In this document: piece by piece, positions 15,723-23,758 of the stretch | Layout of the letters: each line of letters opens with the position of its first letter | Position numbering within the stretch: position 1 is the first letter of the stretch | NCBI GenBank assembly: GCA_036677805.1 | Contig: JAVBVS010000024.1 | Span: forward strand, 62,001 to 126,000 | Length of the DNA stretch: 64,000 nt | From: SIG78 sp036677805 | GTDB taxonomy: Bacteria; Verrucomicrobiota; Lentisphaeria; Victivallales; Victivallaceae | Direction of reading: 5' to 3' | Program-made: the position numbers and the translations under genes | Notes under the pieces: model-generated | The model's input: the letters and a program-made list of their open reading frames with translations, nothing else | The model's database searches: none | Told to the model about the DNA's origin: nothing

Positions 15723-16802
15723 ATGGGCGGACGCAAAGTGGTGGTGGCGCTTTCCGGGGGCGTCGATTCGAGCGTGGCGGCGCTGCTGGCCAGAGAGGCC
15801 GGCGATGAAGTGGTCGCAGCGACGCTGGATATGACGCCGCAGGAACCGGCCTGGCGCGCCGCCTGGAGCTGTGGCGGCGATGCGCTCGAGGCCGTCGCCG
15901 CGATTGTCGGCAAGCTCGGCATCGAACACCATGTGCTGCATTGTTACGACCGCTTTGCCGAGCGGGTGCTGCGCCCTTGCTTCGAGGAATATGCCGCCGG
16001 GCGGACGCCGAATCCCTGTTGCCGGTGCAATCCGGAGGTGAAATTCGGCATCCTGCTTGATTTCGCGCGGGAAATCGGCGCGGAGCGGCTGCTGACCGGC
16101 CACTATGCCCGGCTCAACGCCGACCATATGATTGAACGCGGCGACGATCCGGTCAAGGACCAGAGCTATTTCCTTTACCGCCTTGACCGCGCGCAGCTGG
16201 CGCTGCTGGAATTTCCGGTGGGCGCGATGGCCAAGGATGAAGTGCGGCGTCTGGCGAAAGCGGCCGGGCTGCCGACGGCGAGCCGCCCGGACAGCCAGGA
16301 CGCCTGTTTCCGCTTTCCGGGCGAAGGGTTCGCCGAGACGCTGTTCCGGCTGTTTCAGGGCGACCCGAAGCCGGGTGCGTTCCGGTATGAGGACAACGTG
16401 GTCGGCCGTCACGGCGGAATCCACCGCTTCACGCTGGGGCAGCGCAAGGGGTTGAACGTGGCGCTGGGGGTGCCCGGCTATGTGCGAACGATCGATCCGG
16501 CGACCGGCGCCGTGGAATTGACGACCGATCCCCGGAAACTGGAAAACGCGTTTTTCCGGGTGGCCGAGTTGAACTGGCAGTGCCCGGTGCCGCCGGATCC
16601 GGCGGAGCGGCTCGAAATCCAGATCCGCTACCGTACCCCGCCGACGCCGGGACGGGTGGAATTGACCGCCTGCGGGGCGAGGGTGACGCTGGAGCATCCG
16701 GCCCGGGCGGTGACGCCGGGTCAGGCGGCGGTGTTTTATCGGGGACGGACGCTGCTGGGCGGCGGCGTGATCGCCGGGCTCGGCGCATCGCCGTCGGTGT
16801 GA
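15723..16802 (+). CDS. mnmA: tRNA-specific 2-thiouridylase MnmA
   Basis: MnmA activates U34 of tRNA with ATP and transfers sulfur to give s2U. The 359-residue protein shows the PP-loop SGGVDSSVAALLA (about 11-23), the catalytic cysteine in TPNPCCRCNPEVKFG (about 97-111), TGHYAR, KDQSYFL, and the second cysteine in SQDACFRFPGE (about 195). The C-terminal HRFTLGQRKGL and beta-barrel region are present. It lies 28 bp after the M24 gene and probably shares its transcript. Confidence 0.93.
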   Translation: MGGRKVVVALSGGVDSSVAALLAREAGDEVVAATLDMTPQEPAWRAAWSCGGDALEAVAAIVGKLGIEHHVLHCYDRFAERVLRPCFEEYAAGRTPNPCCRCNPEVKFGILLDFAREIGAERLLTGHYARLNADHMIERGDDPVKDQSYFLYRLDRAQLALLEFPVGAMAKDEVRRLAKAAGLPTASRPDSQDACFRFPGEGFAETLFRLFQGDPKPGAFRYEDNVVGRHGGIHRFTLGQRKGLNVALGVPGYVRTIDPATGAVELTTDPRKLENAFFRVAELNWQCPVPPDPAERLEIQIRYRTPPTPGRVELTACGARVTLEHPARAVTPGQAAVFYRGRTLLGGGVIAGLGASPSV

Positions 16803-16843
16803 CTGCGATTGCCGGGCGGACGCCCGGAGACGGAGAATGGAAC

Positions 16844-17332
16844 ATGGAAAATGGCGAACGGGCGGCGCGGGCGGTGGCGGCGGCGCTGACCCTTCAGAAG
16901 CGGCGGCTGGCGACGGCGGAGTCCTGCACCGGCGGCATGATCGGCATGCTGCTGACCGGCGTGGCCGGGGTTTCGGCGGTTTATGTCGGCGGGGTGATCG
17001 CCTATGACAATGCGGTCAAGCAGTCGCTGCTGAAGGTGCCGGCGGAAATTCTGGCCGCCCGCGGCGCGGTCAGCGCCGAATGCGCCGAGGCGATGGCGCG
17101 GGGCGCGGCGGAACGGCTGGGGGCCGACTGCGCGGTGGCCACCACCGGTATTGCCGGTCCCGGCGGCGGCAGTGCGGCGAAACCGGTGGGAATGGTCTGC
17201 ATCGGCATCTGCATCGACGGCAAGTGCTGGCACGAAATCAATTATTTCAGCGGTTCGCGGCAGGAAATCCGGACGCTCGCGGCGGCGCGGGCGCTGACTC
17301 TGCTCGGTGAAAAGTTGGCGATGGCGAAATAA
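16844..17332 (+). CDS. CinA C-terminal domain protein (nicotinamide-nucleotide amidase)
   Basis: This is a stand-alone CinA C-terminal domain of 162 residues, the family that deamidates NMN (PncC). Motifs are ATAESCTGGMIGMLLTGVAG (about 21-40), VYVGGVIAYDNAVKQSLLKV (about 46-65), GAVSAECAEAMA and TGIAGPGGGSAAKPVG (about 103-118). I chose the ATG at 16844 because GGAG lies 8 bp upstream and the conserved domain begins right after. The longer open frame overlaps mnmA. Confidence 0.88.
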   Translation: MENGERAARAVAAALTLQKRRLATAESCTGGMIGMLLTGVAGVSAVYVGGVIAYDNAVKQSLLKVPAEILAARGAVSAECAEAMARGAAERLGADCAVATTGIAGPGGGSAAKPVGMVCIGICIDGKCWHEINYFSGSRQEIRTLAAARALTLLGEKLAMAK

Positions 17333-17380
17333 TCCGCCGCCGGGTGACGGCGGATCAAACCTACGGGAGAAAAAACGATT

Positions 17381-17896
17381 ATGAACATTCTGACCGCAAA
17401 ATGGCCGTTCGTGGTCAATGCGTTCATGCTGGCGCTGCTGGTCATGCTCGGATTGTATCTGTTTGACGATACGCTGGGGCTGGCCAAGGCGTTCAACGAC
17501 CTTTCCGGCTATGCCGAGAAAGCGGTCGAAAAGGGCGGAGTGCCCGATTCGCCGCCGCCGTTGAACTGGCTGGTGGGCATCCTCGCCGGAGTGCTGATCG
17601 GCGGCATTTCAGGCGGACTGCTCAACGGTTCGTGGAAATTCGCGATCGCCTTCGAGGAAGAGAAGCAGTTCGGCTGGAAACTGCTGAAAACCGCGATCTT
17701 CGGCGTGGCGTCGGGGTTTTTGATCATGCTCGGATCGCTGCTGGCCGGCGAGGTCTTTTTCGGCCAGTTCGCGGCGGCGATGCAGCTTTCGCCGGGCGCA
17801 TGGCTTTTTCTGATTACGGCATTGCTGTGCGGCGGGGTTACGGCGCTCTTTGCGGAACGCCGTCAAACCGGCGGCGGCGAAGGAGGCAAAAAATGA
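17381..17896 (+). CDS. YeeE/YedE-family membrane protein, first half
   Basis: The product has 171 residues with about four hydrophobic helices (VVNAFMLALLVMLGLYLF; WLVGILAGVLIGGISGGLL; AIFGVASGFLIMLGSLLAG; AWLFLITALLCGGVTALF). The GxLIGGxxGGLLxGxxKxA pattern and the GVASGFLIMLGSLLAGG-type repeat resemble YeeE/YedE (sulfur transport, Sul_transp domain). Its stop overlaps the next gene's start as ATGA (17893-17896). In other bacteria this family is either one long protein or two such halves. The substrate is probably a sulfur or selenium compound, which is inferred from family. Confidence 0.65.
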   Translation: MNILTAKWPFVVNAFMLALLVMLGLYLFDDTLGLAKAFNDLSGYAEKAVEKGGVPDSPPPLNWLVGILAGVLIGGISGGLLNGSWKFAIAFEEEKQFGWKLLKTAIFGVASGFLIMLGSLLAGEVFFGQFAAAMQLSPGAWLFLITALLCGGVTALFAERRQTGGGEGGKK

Positions 17897-18495
17897 CCGG
17901 CATGATCTTACTGCCCGCGGCGCTGGAGCCGCTGGCGCTGCAGGGCAACTACCGGCTGGCGGCGGCGATTCTGTTCGGCATGCTGCTGGGGCTGGCGCTG
18001 GCCAAAACCGGCTTGATGGACCGCTGCATGGTGCGCGACGCGCTGACCCTGCGCGAATTTTCGCTGGCCAAAACCGTGGTGCTGGCGCTGGGCGTCGGCG
18101 TGATGTTCTTCGTACTGCTGCGGATGGCCGGAGTGGTGCAGCAGCAGACTTCGGGCGGCACCTTCTGGGGGTCGCTGCTGGGCGGGGTGATCGCCGGGGT
18201 CGGGCTCGGTGTCGCCGGACTGACGCCGGTAACGGCGGTGGCGGCGCTGGGCGCGGGAAGGTTCTATACGATCTGGGTGCTGATCGGCATGCTGCTGGCA
18301 ATTCCGGTGGTGAACGCCGCCCGGGACCAGCTGGGCGAGCTGATCCGGCGCTACGGCGCGCCGATGGAGAGCTCGCTCGAACCGCCGCACGGTCTCTGGG
18401 CGTTCGACAGTCCGCCGCTCTGGATTTTCAGCATCTGCGTGTCGCTTTGTCTGATCCTGATGCTTTTCGGTGGCAAAAATAACGGCGGAAAGTGA
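17893..18495 (+). CDS. YeeE/YedE-family membrane protein, second half
   Basis: The product has 200 residues with about five hydrophobic segments, including LAAAILFGMLLGLALAKTGL (about 20-40), LAKTVVLALGVGVMFFVLLR and GGTFWGSLLGGVIAGVGLGV followed by AGLTPVTAVAALGAGR. The G-rich tandem pattern matches the YeeE/YedE fold. The start follows AGGAGG by 6 bp and overlaps the upstream stop, so the two products are coupled and likely form one transporter. Its end overlaps the next gene start by 4 bp as well. Confidence 0.65.
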   Translation: MTGMILLPAALEPLALQGNYRLAAAILFGMLLGLALAKTGLMDRCMVRDALTLREFSLAKTVVLALGVGVMFFVLLRMAGVVQQQTSGGTFWGSLLGGVIAGVGLGVAGLTPVTAVAALGAGRFYTIWVLIGMLLAIPVVNAARDQLGELIRRYGAPMESSLEPPHGLWAFDSPPLWIFSICVSLCLILMLFGGKNNGGK

Positions 18496-20564
18496 AGGCG
18501 GTCATGGACAAGGAGCAATGGTTCCGCGGCGGAGAGTTTCTCTACGGGTGCGACTACAATCCCGATCAATGGCTGGATCGCCCGGAGATTCTGGCGCGCG
18601 ACATCGAGATGATGAAGGAACTCGGGATCAATACCGTGAATCTCGGGATTTTTTCCTGGAGCCGGCTGGAACCGACGCTCGGCGACTATGAGTTCGACTG
18701 GCTGAACCGGATTCTCGATGCGCTCGAAGCGGCACAGATCGGCTACTTCATGGCCACGCCGGGCGCGGCTTACCCGCCCTATCTGGCGACGCTGTATCCG
18801 GAAGTGCTGCGCATGAACCGCGACGGCTCGCGGGAAAATCCGGTGGGGCGCAACAATTATTGCCTGACTTCGCCGGTGCTGCGCAAAAACCTTCACCTGG
18901 TTTGCGAAAATCTGGCGCGCGAGGTGCGTTATCGCGACGGCTTGCGCGGCTGGCATCTCAACAACGAGCTTTCCGGCGAGTGCTGCTGTCCGCTGTGCGC
19001 TGCGCGCTGGCGGAGCTTCCTGAAAGAGAAATACGGTTCGCTTGAGGCGCTGAATCACGCTTGGTGGAGCGATTTTTCCGGCAACCGCTTCGCCGCCTGG
19101 GCCGACATTCCGGCGCCGGGACCGGGGTACAAGGTGCTGCCGGGCATGGAGCTCGACTGGCAGCGCTTCACCACGTTGCAGCAGCTCGACTACCTTTTGA
19201 CCGAAAAGCTCGCGGTGACGCCGCTGACGCCGGACAAGCCGGTTACCCACAACAGTTGGCGGATTTTCGGCAATTTCGACTGGCGGAAATTTGCGCCGGA
19301 GCTCGACTTCATGTCCGCCGACGTCTATATGCAGTACCAGCAGCAGCCGGGGGACTGGATGCATGCCGGGTACTACGCCTTGCTCTATTCGATCTATCGG
19401 GGAATGCAGGAAAGCGGCCATTTCGCGTTGATGGAAACCACCGCCTCGACCGCGTTCGTGCCGCCGGCTTCGCGCCAGAAACGGCCCGGCCAGCTGGAAG
19501 CCAATGTGATGGAGGCGGTGGCGCACGGCGCCGATCTGGTTTCCTTTTTCCAATGGCGCGCCGGACGCGGCGGCATCGAGCAATATCACGGTGCGATCAT
19601 CGGCCATGACGGCCGCTGCGACACCCGGACCGGACGCGATGTGGCTGCGCTGGACCGCACGCTTCAGGCAATCAAAGCGGTCCGGGGCTGCCGGACGCCC
19701 GCCGAGGCGGTGATTTTCTACGATCCGGAAAACAGCTGGCTGCTCGACGTCGCCACGCTGCCGCGCAAAGGCATTCATCTTTTGACTGAAGCGACGGCGG
19801 AGATGCGGGCCATGCTCGCCTGCGGGGTGCTGGCCGACGCGACCGCGGACCCCGAAATGTTTTCACGTTACAAGCTCGTAGTCGCGCCGTTGTGTTATAT
19901 GCTCGACGCCGGAACCGCCGCGCGGCTGGAAACATTCGTCACGGCGGGCGGCACACTGGTCCTGGGGGCGTTCGCGGGTTGGACCGAGGAGCACGGTCTG
20001 TGCGAACTTGGCGGTTTTCCAGGGCGGTTGCGCCGCCTGGCGGGAGTGCGGATCGAAGCCTGCGACGCCCACGACGACGGTGAAATCCACAGCGTGGCGC
20101 TGGCCATGGGCGCGGCGGAGTATCCGCCGCGGAACACCAGCCGGATCGTTTTCCGGATGAAGGACGGAAGCGGTGAATTCTATTCGCGCGGCATCGCCGA
20201 ACTGTTGCACATGGAAGGAGCGGAGCCGCTGGCGGAGTGGGACGACGAATTTTTTGCCGGCTCGCCGGCGGTGACGGTCCATGCTTGCGGCAAGGGCCGG
20301 GTCTATTATGTGGCGGGGTTGCCGTGCGATGAATTCCGCCGGATGCTGATCGGGAAATTGCGCGACGAGCTCGATTTGGCGATGGGGCTGCCGGGGGTGG
20401 TGCCGCCCGAGGGCGTTCAGATTCAGCGCCGCCGGGGAGAAAGCGGCGAATGGGCGTTTCTGATCAACCAGAGCGGGGCAGCTCGGAGCGTGCCGATTCC
20501 AGAGGGATGGGGGGTGGCCGCGGCGGAATTGCCGCCCTACGGCTGCCGCGTATTGCATCGCTGA
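18492..20564 (+). CDS. GH42 beta-galactosidase
   Basis: The product has 690 residues with no signal peptide, so it is probably cytoplasmic. The TIM barrel starts with GCDYNPDQWLDRPEILARDI (about 18-37) and GINTVNLGIFSWSRLEP. The acid/base Glu is in HLNNELSGECCCPLC (about 155-169), which also provides the cysteines of the GH42 zinc site. The nucleophile Glu lies in ALMETTAS (about 313). A trimerisation-like domain follows (about 410-600) and then a short beta domain. It overlaps the upstream YeeE/YedE gene by 4 bp, which suggests co-transcription, although no functional link is evident. Confidence 0.92.
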   Translation: MKAVMDKEQWFRGGEFLYGCDYNPDQWLDRPEILARDIEMMKELGINTVNLGIFSWSRLEPTLGDYEFDWLNRILDALEAAQIGYFMATPGAAYPPYLATLYPEVLRMNRDGSRENPVGRNNYCLTSPVLRKNLHLVCENLAREVRYRDGLRGWHLNNELSGECCCPLCAARWRSFLKEKYGSLEALNHAWWSDFSGNRFAAWADIPAPGPGYKVLPGMELDWQRFTTLQQLDYLLTEKLAVTPLTPDKPVTHNSWRIFGNFDWRKFAPELDFMSADVYMQYQQQPGDWMHAGYYALLYSIYRGMQESGHFALMETTASTAFVPPASRQKRPGQLEANVMEAVAHGADLVSFFQWRAGRGGIEQYHGAIIGHDGRCDTRTGRDVAALDRTLQAIKAVRGCRTPAEAVIFYDPENSWLLDVATLPRKGIHLLTEATAEMRAMLACGVLADATADPEMFSRYKLVVAPLCYMLDAGTAARLETFVTAGGTLVLGAFAGWTEEHGLCELGGFPGRLRRLAGVRIEACDAHDDGEIHSVALAMGAAEYPPRNTSRIVFRMKDGSGEFYSRGIAELLHMEGAEPLAEWDDEFFAGSPAVTVHACGKGRVYYVAGLPCDEFRRMLIGKLRDELDLAMGLPGVVPPEGVQIQRRRGESGEWAFLINQSGAARSVPIPEGWGVAAAELPPYGCRVLHR

Positions 20565-20582
20565 GGCAGGCCTTCGGAGACG

Positions 20583-21761
20583 CTATTTCTTGCGGCCCCA
20601 CCAGTTGTCGGTCAGTCCGGGCACATTTTCCAGCCCGACGCTGATGAGCAGCGCCGCCATGATCATATTCATCAAGAGATTGCTGCCGCCGTAGCTGATG
20701 AACGGCGCCGAGATGCCCTTGGTCGGCAAGGCGCCCGAAACCACGCCGATATTGATGCCCGCCTGAAGCACGATGATCATCGTGATCGTCGTCGCCAGCA
20801 GCATGCCGAACCGCGAACGCGAATTCATCGCGATCCTCATCCCGAACCAGCCCAGCAGCAGATAGCCTGCGATCACTCCGATCATTCCGATGAAGCCGAG
20901 CTCTTCGCCGACGATCGACAGGATGAAGTCGGTGTGCGCTTCCGGCAGATAGCGCATTTTCATCCGGCTTTCCATGAAGCCGATGCCCTTCCAGTTGCCC
21001 GAACCCAACGCCAGCAGGGAGTTCCACAGCTGATAGCCGTCGTCGTCCCGAACCACCACGTCTTCCGGGTTCAGAAACGAGGTGATGCGCGACATGCGCT
21101 CCGGCGAAAACGCCTCGATGGCGAAGAAAATCAGGATCAGCGCGATCAGCGGCATGATGAAGAAACGTTTCTGCATGCCTCCGGCCACCAGCAGCGCCAC
21201 CATCGCCGCGCACAGCAGCATCGTCGTCCCGAGGTCGCGTCCCGCCATCACCAGCGCCAGCACCGCCGCGATCATGGCGCCCGGCAGAAACAGGGTTTTC
21301 CACTGTTTCCAATCCGCCACATTGCGCAGATTGTCCGAAATCACCTTCGCGCCGTAAAGCGCCAGCACCACCTTGGCCATTTCCGACGGCTGGAAGCGCA
21401 TGGCGAGGCCGGGAATGATGATCCAGCGGTTGGCGCCCTTGATCGTCGGCGACAGAAACGACGCCCAGGCCAGCAGCCCCATCAGAATCAGCATCAGCCA
21501 GAAACTCCAGTTGCCGAGTTTGCGGTAGCCGAGGATGATTACTCCGGCCATTGCCGCCAGCGAAATCCCCGCCCATACCAGCTGGGCATAGAAAAAGCGT
21601 TCGCCCACCGTCGCATAGGAAGTCGAATAGAGCATCGTCAATCCGAACATCATCAGCAACAGCGCACTGAAGCCGCTGCCGACCGCATAAATAAACGAGC
21701 GTTCCGAACGATGCCGATTGATATCTTCCAGGAGTTCGGCCACCTCCACCTGCTGCAGCAT
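20583..21761 (-). CDS. ftsW: SEDS-family cell-division protein FtsW
   Basis: FtsW/RodA proteins polymerise peptidoglycan glycan strands. The 392-residue protein has about ten transmembrane segments. Motifs are TIKGANRWIIIPGLAMRFQP (about 106-125), PSEMAKVVLALYGAK, AGRDLGTTMLL, AHTDFILSIVGEELGFIG (about 275-292) and the C-terminal GISAPFISYGGSNLL (about 348-362). The spacing and the preserved catalytic-region Asp fit FtsW. Distinction from RodA rests on general similarity. Its ribosome-binding GGAG lies within the 9 bp tandem repeat that ends the upstream gene. Confidence 0.9.
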   Translation of the reverse strand: MLQQVEVAELLEDINRHRSERSFIYAVGSGFSALLLMMFGLTMLYSTSYATVGERFFYAQLVWAGISLAAMAGVIILGYRKLGNWSFWLMLILMGLLAWASFLSPTIKGANRWIIIPGLAMRFQPSEMAKVVLALYGAKVISDNLRNVADWKQWKTLFLPGAMIAAVLALVMAGRDLGTTMLLCAAMVALLVAGGMQKRFFIMPLIALILIFFAIEAFSPERMSRITSFLNPEDVVVRDDDGYQLWNSLLALGSGNWKGIGFMESRMKMRYLPEAHTDFILSIVGEELGFIGMIGVIAGYLLLGWFGMRIAMNSRSRFGMLLATTITMIIVLQAGINIGVVSGALPTKGISAPFISYGGSNLLMNMIMAALLISVGLENVPGLTDNWWGRKK

Positions 21762-21764
21762 CGA

Positions 21765-22097
21765 TTACTTCTCCGTCTTCTCCGTCATTTCCGTCGTTTC
21801 CGTCAAGATCCAATACCCGTCATCCAATCGGAATCCGCCCACCGTCCGGAATCCGGCATCGTAGCGCATGCGGAATTCCGCCGCCAGCCCCAGCGCCGGC
21901 CGGCTCAACCGGTAGCAGACATCGCCCTTTCCGGCCGGCCGGTCGGTGCAGACGAAATAAACCCGTTCGCAGTCGGCGGCGACGCCCTCGATCCACAGGG
22001 GCTTGCGCCGTCGGCAGGCTTTGGTCAGCATGGCCGACACGGCGACCTCATCCAGCCGAATTTCATCGGCGGCGATTTCAATCAGCTTGAACATCAT
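21765..22097 (-). CDS. Hypothetical small protein upstream of ftsW
   Basis: The product has about 110 residues and no recognised family. It opens MMFKLIEIAADEIRLDEVAV and contains a cluster of Cys and Arg (KACRRRKPLWIEGVAADCER), a beta-rich middle part and a C-terminal TETTEMTEKTEK tail made by four 9 bp tandem repeats. I favour the ATGATG at 22097/22094 because a GAGGGGGA lies just upstream. An ATG at 22112 would put that Shine-Dalgarno inside the gene. It lies 3 bp upstream of ftsW and is probably co-transcribed. Confidence 0.6.
   Translation of the reverse strand: MMFKLIEIAADEIRLDEVAVSAMLTKACRRRKPLWIEGVAADCERVYFVCTDRPAGKGDVCYRLSRPALGLAAEFRMRYDAGFRTVGGFRLDDGYWILTETTEMTEKTEK
21768..21803 (-). 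repeat. 9 bp tandem repeat (four units) at gene end and ftsW leader
   Basis: On the plus strand the units are CTTCTCCGT, CTTCTCCGT, CATTTCCGT and CGTTTCCGT. Read on the minus strand each is GACGGARAN, encoding T-E-x. The unit nearest ftsW supplies its GGAG ribosome-binding site. Confidence 0.9.
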
Positions 22098-22156
22098 TTC
22101 CCCCTCGCTCATCCGGGAGCCCGCGGCCCGGCCGCCGGGATCGCCCGAACCCCGGG

Positions 22157-23587
22157 CTACCCCAGATAAAGACCGGCGCCGTCGAAAACCAGTTCCGTCA
22201 AATGCTGTTGCCGGACATATTCGCGCACATCGTCGTCGTCCCACAGCGTCAGCGGCGAGAGTTCGAGATGAATCGCCGGCGTGCCGTCGGCATGGCGCGG
22301 AATCTTCACTCCGGCTTTTTCCAGCCGGCGGGCGTCGCGGTCGATCAGCATGGCCCGGCAGCTTTCGACCGAATCGACCCCGGTGGCGTTTTTGGTCGGC
22401 GCGAATTCATCGCGCCGCGCCGCCTCCAGAATCATGGTCCTGCCCGCCAGCGGCAGCGCGTCGAAAATGAACGACTCCAGCTTGACGCCGTTGGGGGCGG
22501 CCGGATCGACCGGATCGCCTGCGGCGTCGAGGCATTTGATTTTCTTGTCGGCACGGTGCCAGCCGAGCTCCAGCCGCCCCGCCGCGGTCAGCCGTTCGAC
22601 GAAGGCGCGCGAAATCACATGGATGGCGGGACTCCCGGCGATGAAGCGCAGCCGTCCGTCGCGGTCGGTTTCGCGCGCCAGCGCCTCCGGCAGGTCGCTG
22701 TATTCAATCACATAGAGTTTGCCGTCGGCGACACAGAAATTGCCGACCTTCTCCAGCGGATCGTTTTTGGCCAGCATGATGGCGCTCATCTCGGACCCTT
22801 CGAGCGCATGAAGCCCGATGAAACGTTTGTCGACCACCGGCACCAGCGGATTGTCGACCTGAAAATAGCTCAGATACTCCACGCCGTCCTGCCGCATCCG
22901 GTCGAGCATGCCCGATTTGCGCAACGCCAGCAGCGTTCCGCCGTGGCCGTCCGGCGACAGCGCCAGCGAACCCTTGTCCGCCAGCAGCAGTCCGCCGTCA
23001 TAGCCGATGGCCGGCATCGTGCCCTGGGTGAAAAAGCGCACCCGTTCCGGCGCCAGGCCGAAATAATCGTGTTCGGCGAAGAAATGGCGGGTGGCCGCGT
23101 CGTTGAGTTCGCTGGTCATGATATACCAGTCGATTGCATGATTGTACTTGCGCATGGCGCTCTGAAGCGATTCGGCGAAATACTGAAACAGCGACTTGCC
23201 CGTCACCGGCGTGATCGGATAGGTACCTTTGGGGCCGTCATAGCCGAGGCGGCTGCCCTGTCCTCCGGCCACGGTCAGCACCGCGACTTTGCCGGCGGAC
23301 AGCAGTTCGCCGCCGCGCCGATCGGCTTGCCGGTAATAATCGCATTCGGCGGCGTTGCGCGGTTCCAGCGGGAAATAGGGCGCGGGCGCAAGCCGCTGCG
23401 GCAGCGCGGCGGCGGGCCGCCGGAGCACATATTCCGGAATCAGTTTCGCCAGCAATGCGAAATCGACCGCTTCCAGCTGGGCGGCGAACTTTTCCTGCGC
23501 CGCTTCGTCGAGCTCATGCCAAAACGCGAGCAAATGTTCCTGGTCGGCCGCCCGGATCTCCGCCAGCAGCGATTCGTTCAACGTCAT
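22157..23587 (-). CDS. UTP-dependent sugar-phosphate uridylyltransferase (UDPGP type 1)
   Basis: The product has 476 residues. The nucleotide-binding signature VAGGQGSRLGYDGPKGTYPI (about 108-127) is that of eukaryote-type UDP-GlcNAc/UDP-hexose pyrophosphorylases. SPDGHGG (about 213), FQVDNPLVP (about 248) and a late KxLESFIFDALP segment fit the same family. Likely products are UDP-GlcNAc or UDP-galactose/glucose for cell-envelope synthesis. The exact sugar cannot be told. The start at 23587 has GGAGG 6 bp upstream, whereas the 20 extra upstream codons include that site. Confidence 0.88.
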   Translation of the reverse strand: MTLNESLLAEIRAADQEHLLAFWHELDEAAQEKFAAQLEAVDFALLAKLIPEYVLRRPAAALPQRLAPAPYFPLEPRNAAECDYYRQADRRGGELLSAGKVAVLTVAGGQGSRLGYDGPKGTYPITPVTGKSLFQYFAESLQSAMRKYNHAIDWYIMTSELNDAATRHFFAEHDYFGLAPERVRFFTQGTMPAIGYDGGLLLADKGSLALSPDGHGGTLLALRKSGMLDRMRQDGVEYLSYFQVDNPLVPVVDKRFIGLHALEGSEMSAIMLAKNDPLEKVGNFCVADGKLYVIEYSDLPEALARETDRDGRLRFIAGSPAIHVISRAFVERLTAAGRLELGWHRADKKIKCLDAAGDPVDPAAPNGVKLESFIFDALPLAGRTMILEAARRDEFAPTKNATGVDSVESCRAMLIDRDARRLEKAGVKIPRHADGTPAIHLELSPLTLWDDDDVREYVRQQHLTELVFDGAGLYLG

Positions 23588-23694
23588 GATTGTCCTCCAT
23601 GGGTTCCGGTCCATAATCCTATCTTTAAAATAATCGATTTTCCGCAATGTTTCAAGGCCGGATCGGATTTTCCCGCGGATAATTCGCCGGTTTA

Positions 23695-23723
23695 TTTTAA
23701 AATCCGATTTGCAGTGCTATATT
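23695..23723 (+). promoter_or_regulatory. Candidate valS promoter
   Basis: TATATT (23718-23723) within CTATATTATA forms a clear -10. The -35 position 17 bp upstream (23695-23700, TTTTAA) is a poor match. The site is 36 bp upstream of valS, in the 171 bp gap shared with the divergent uridylyltransferase gene. Confidence 0.35.
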
Positions 23724-23758
23724 ATACCTTGATTTGAACTGTCTGAAACCATCGGGGT

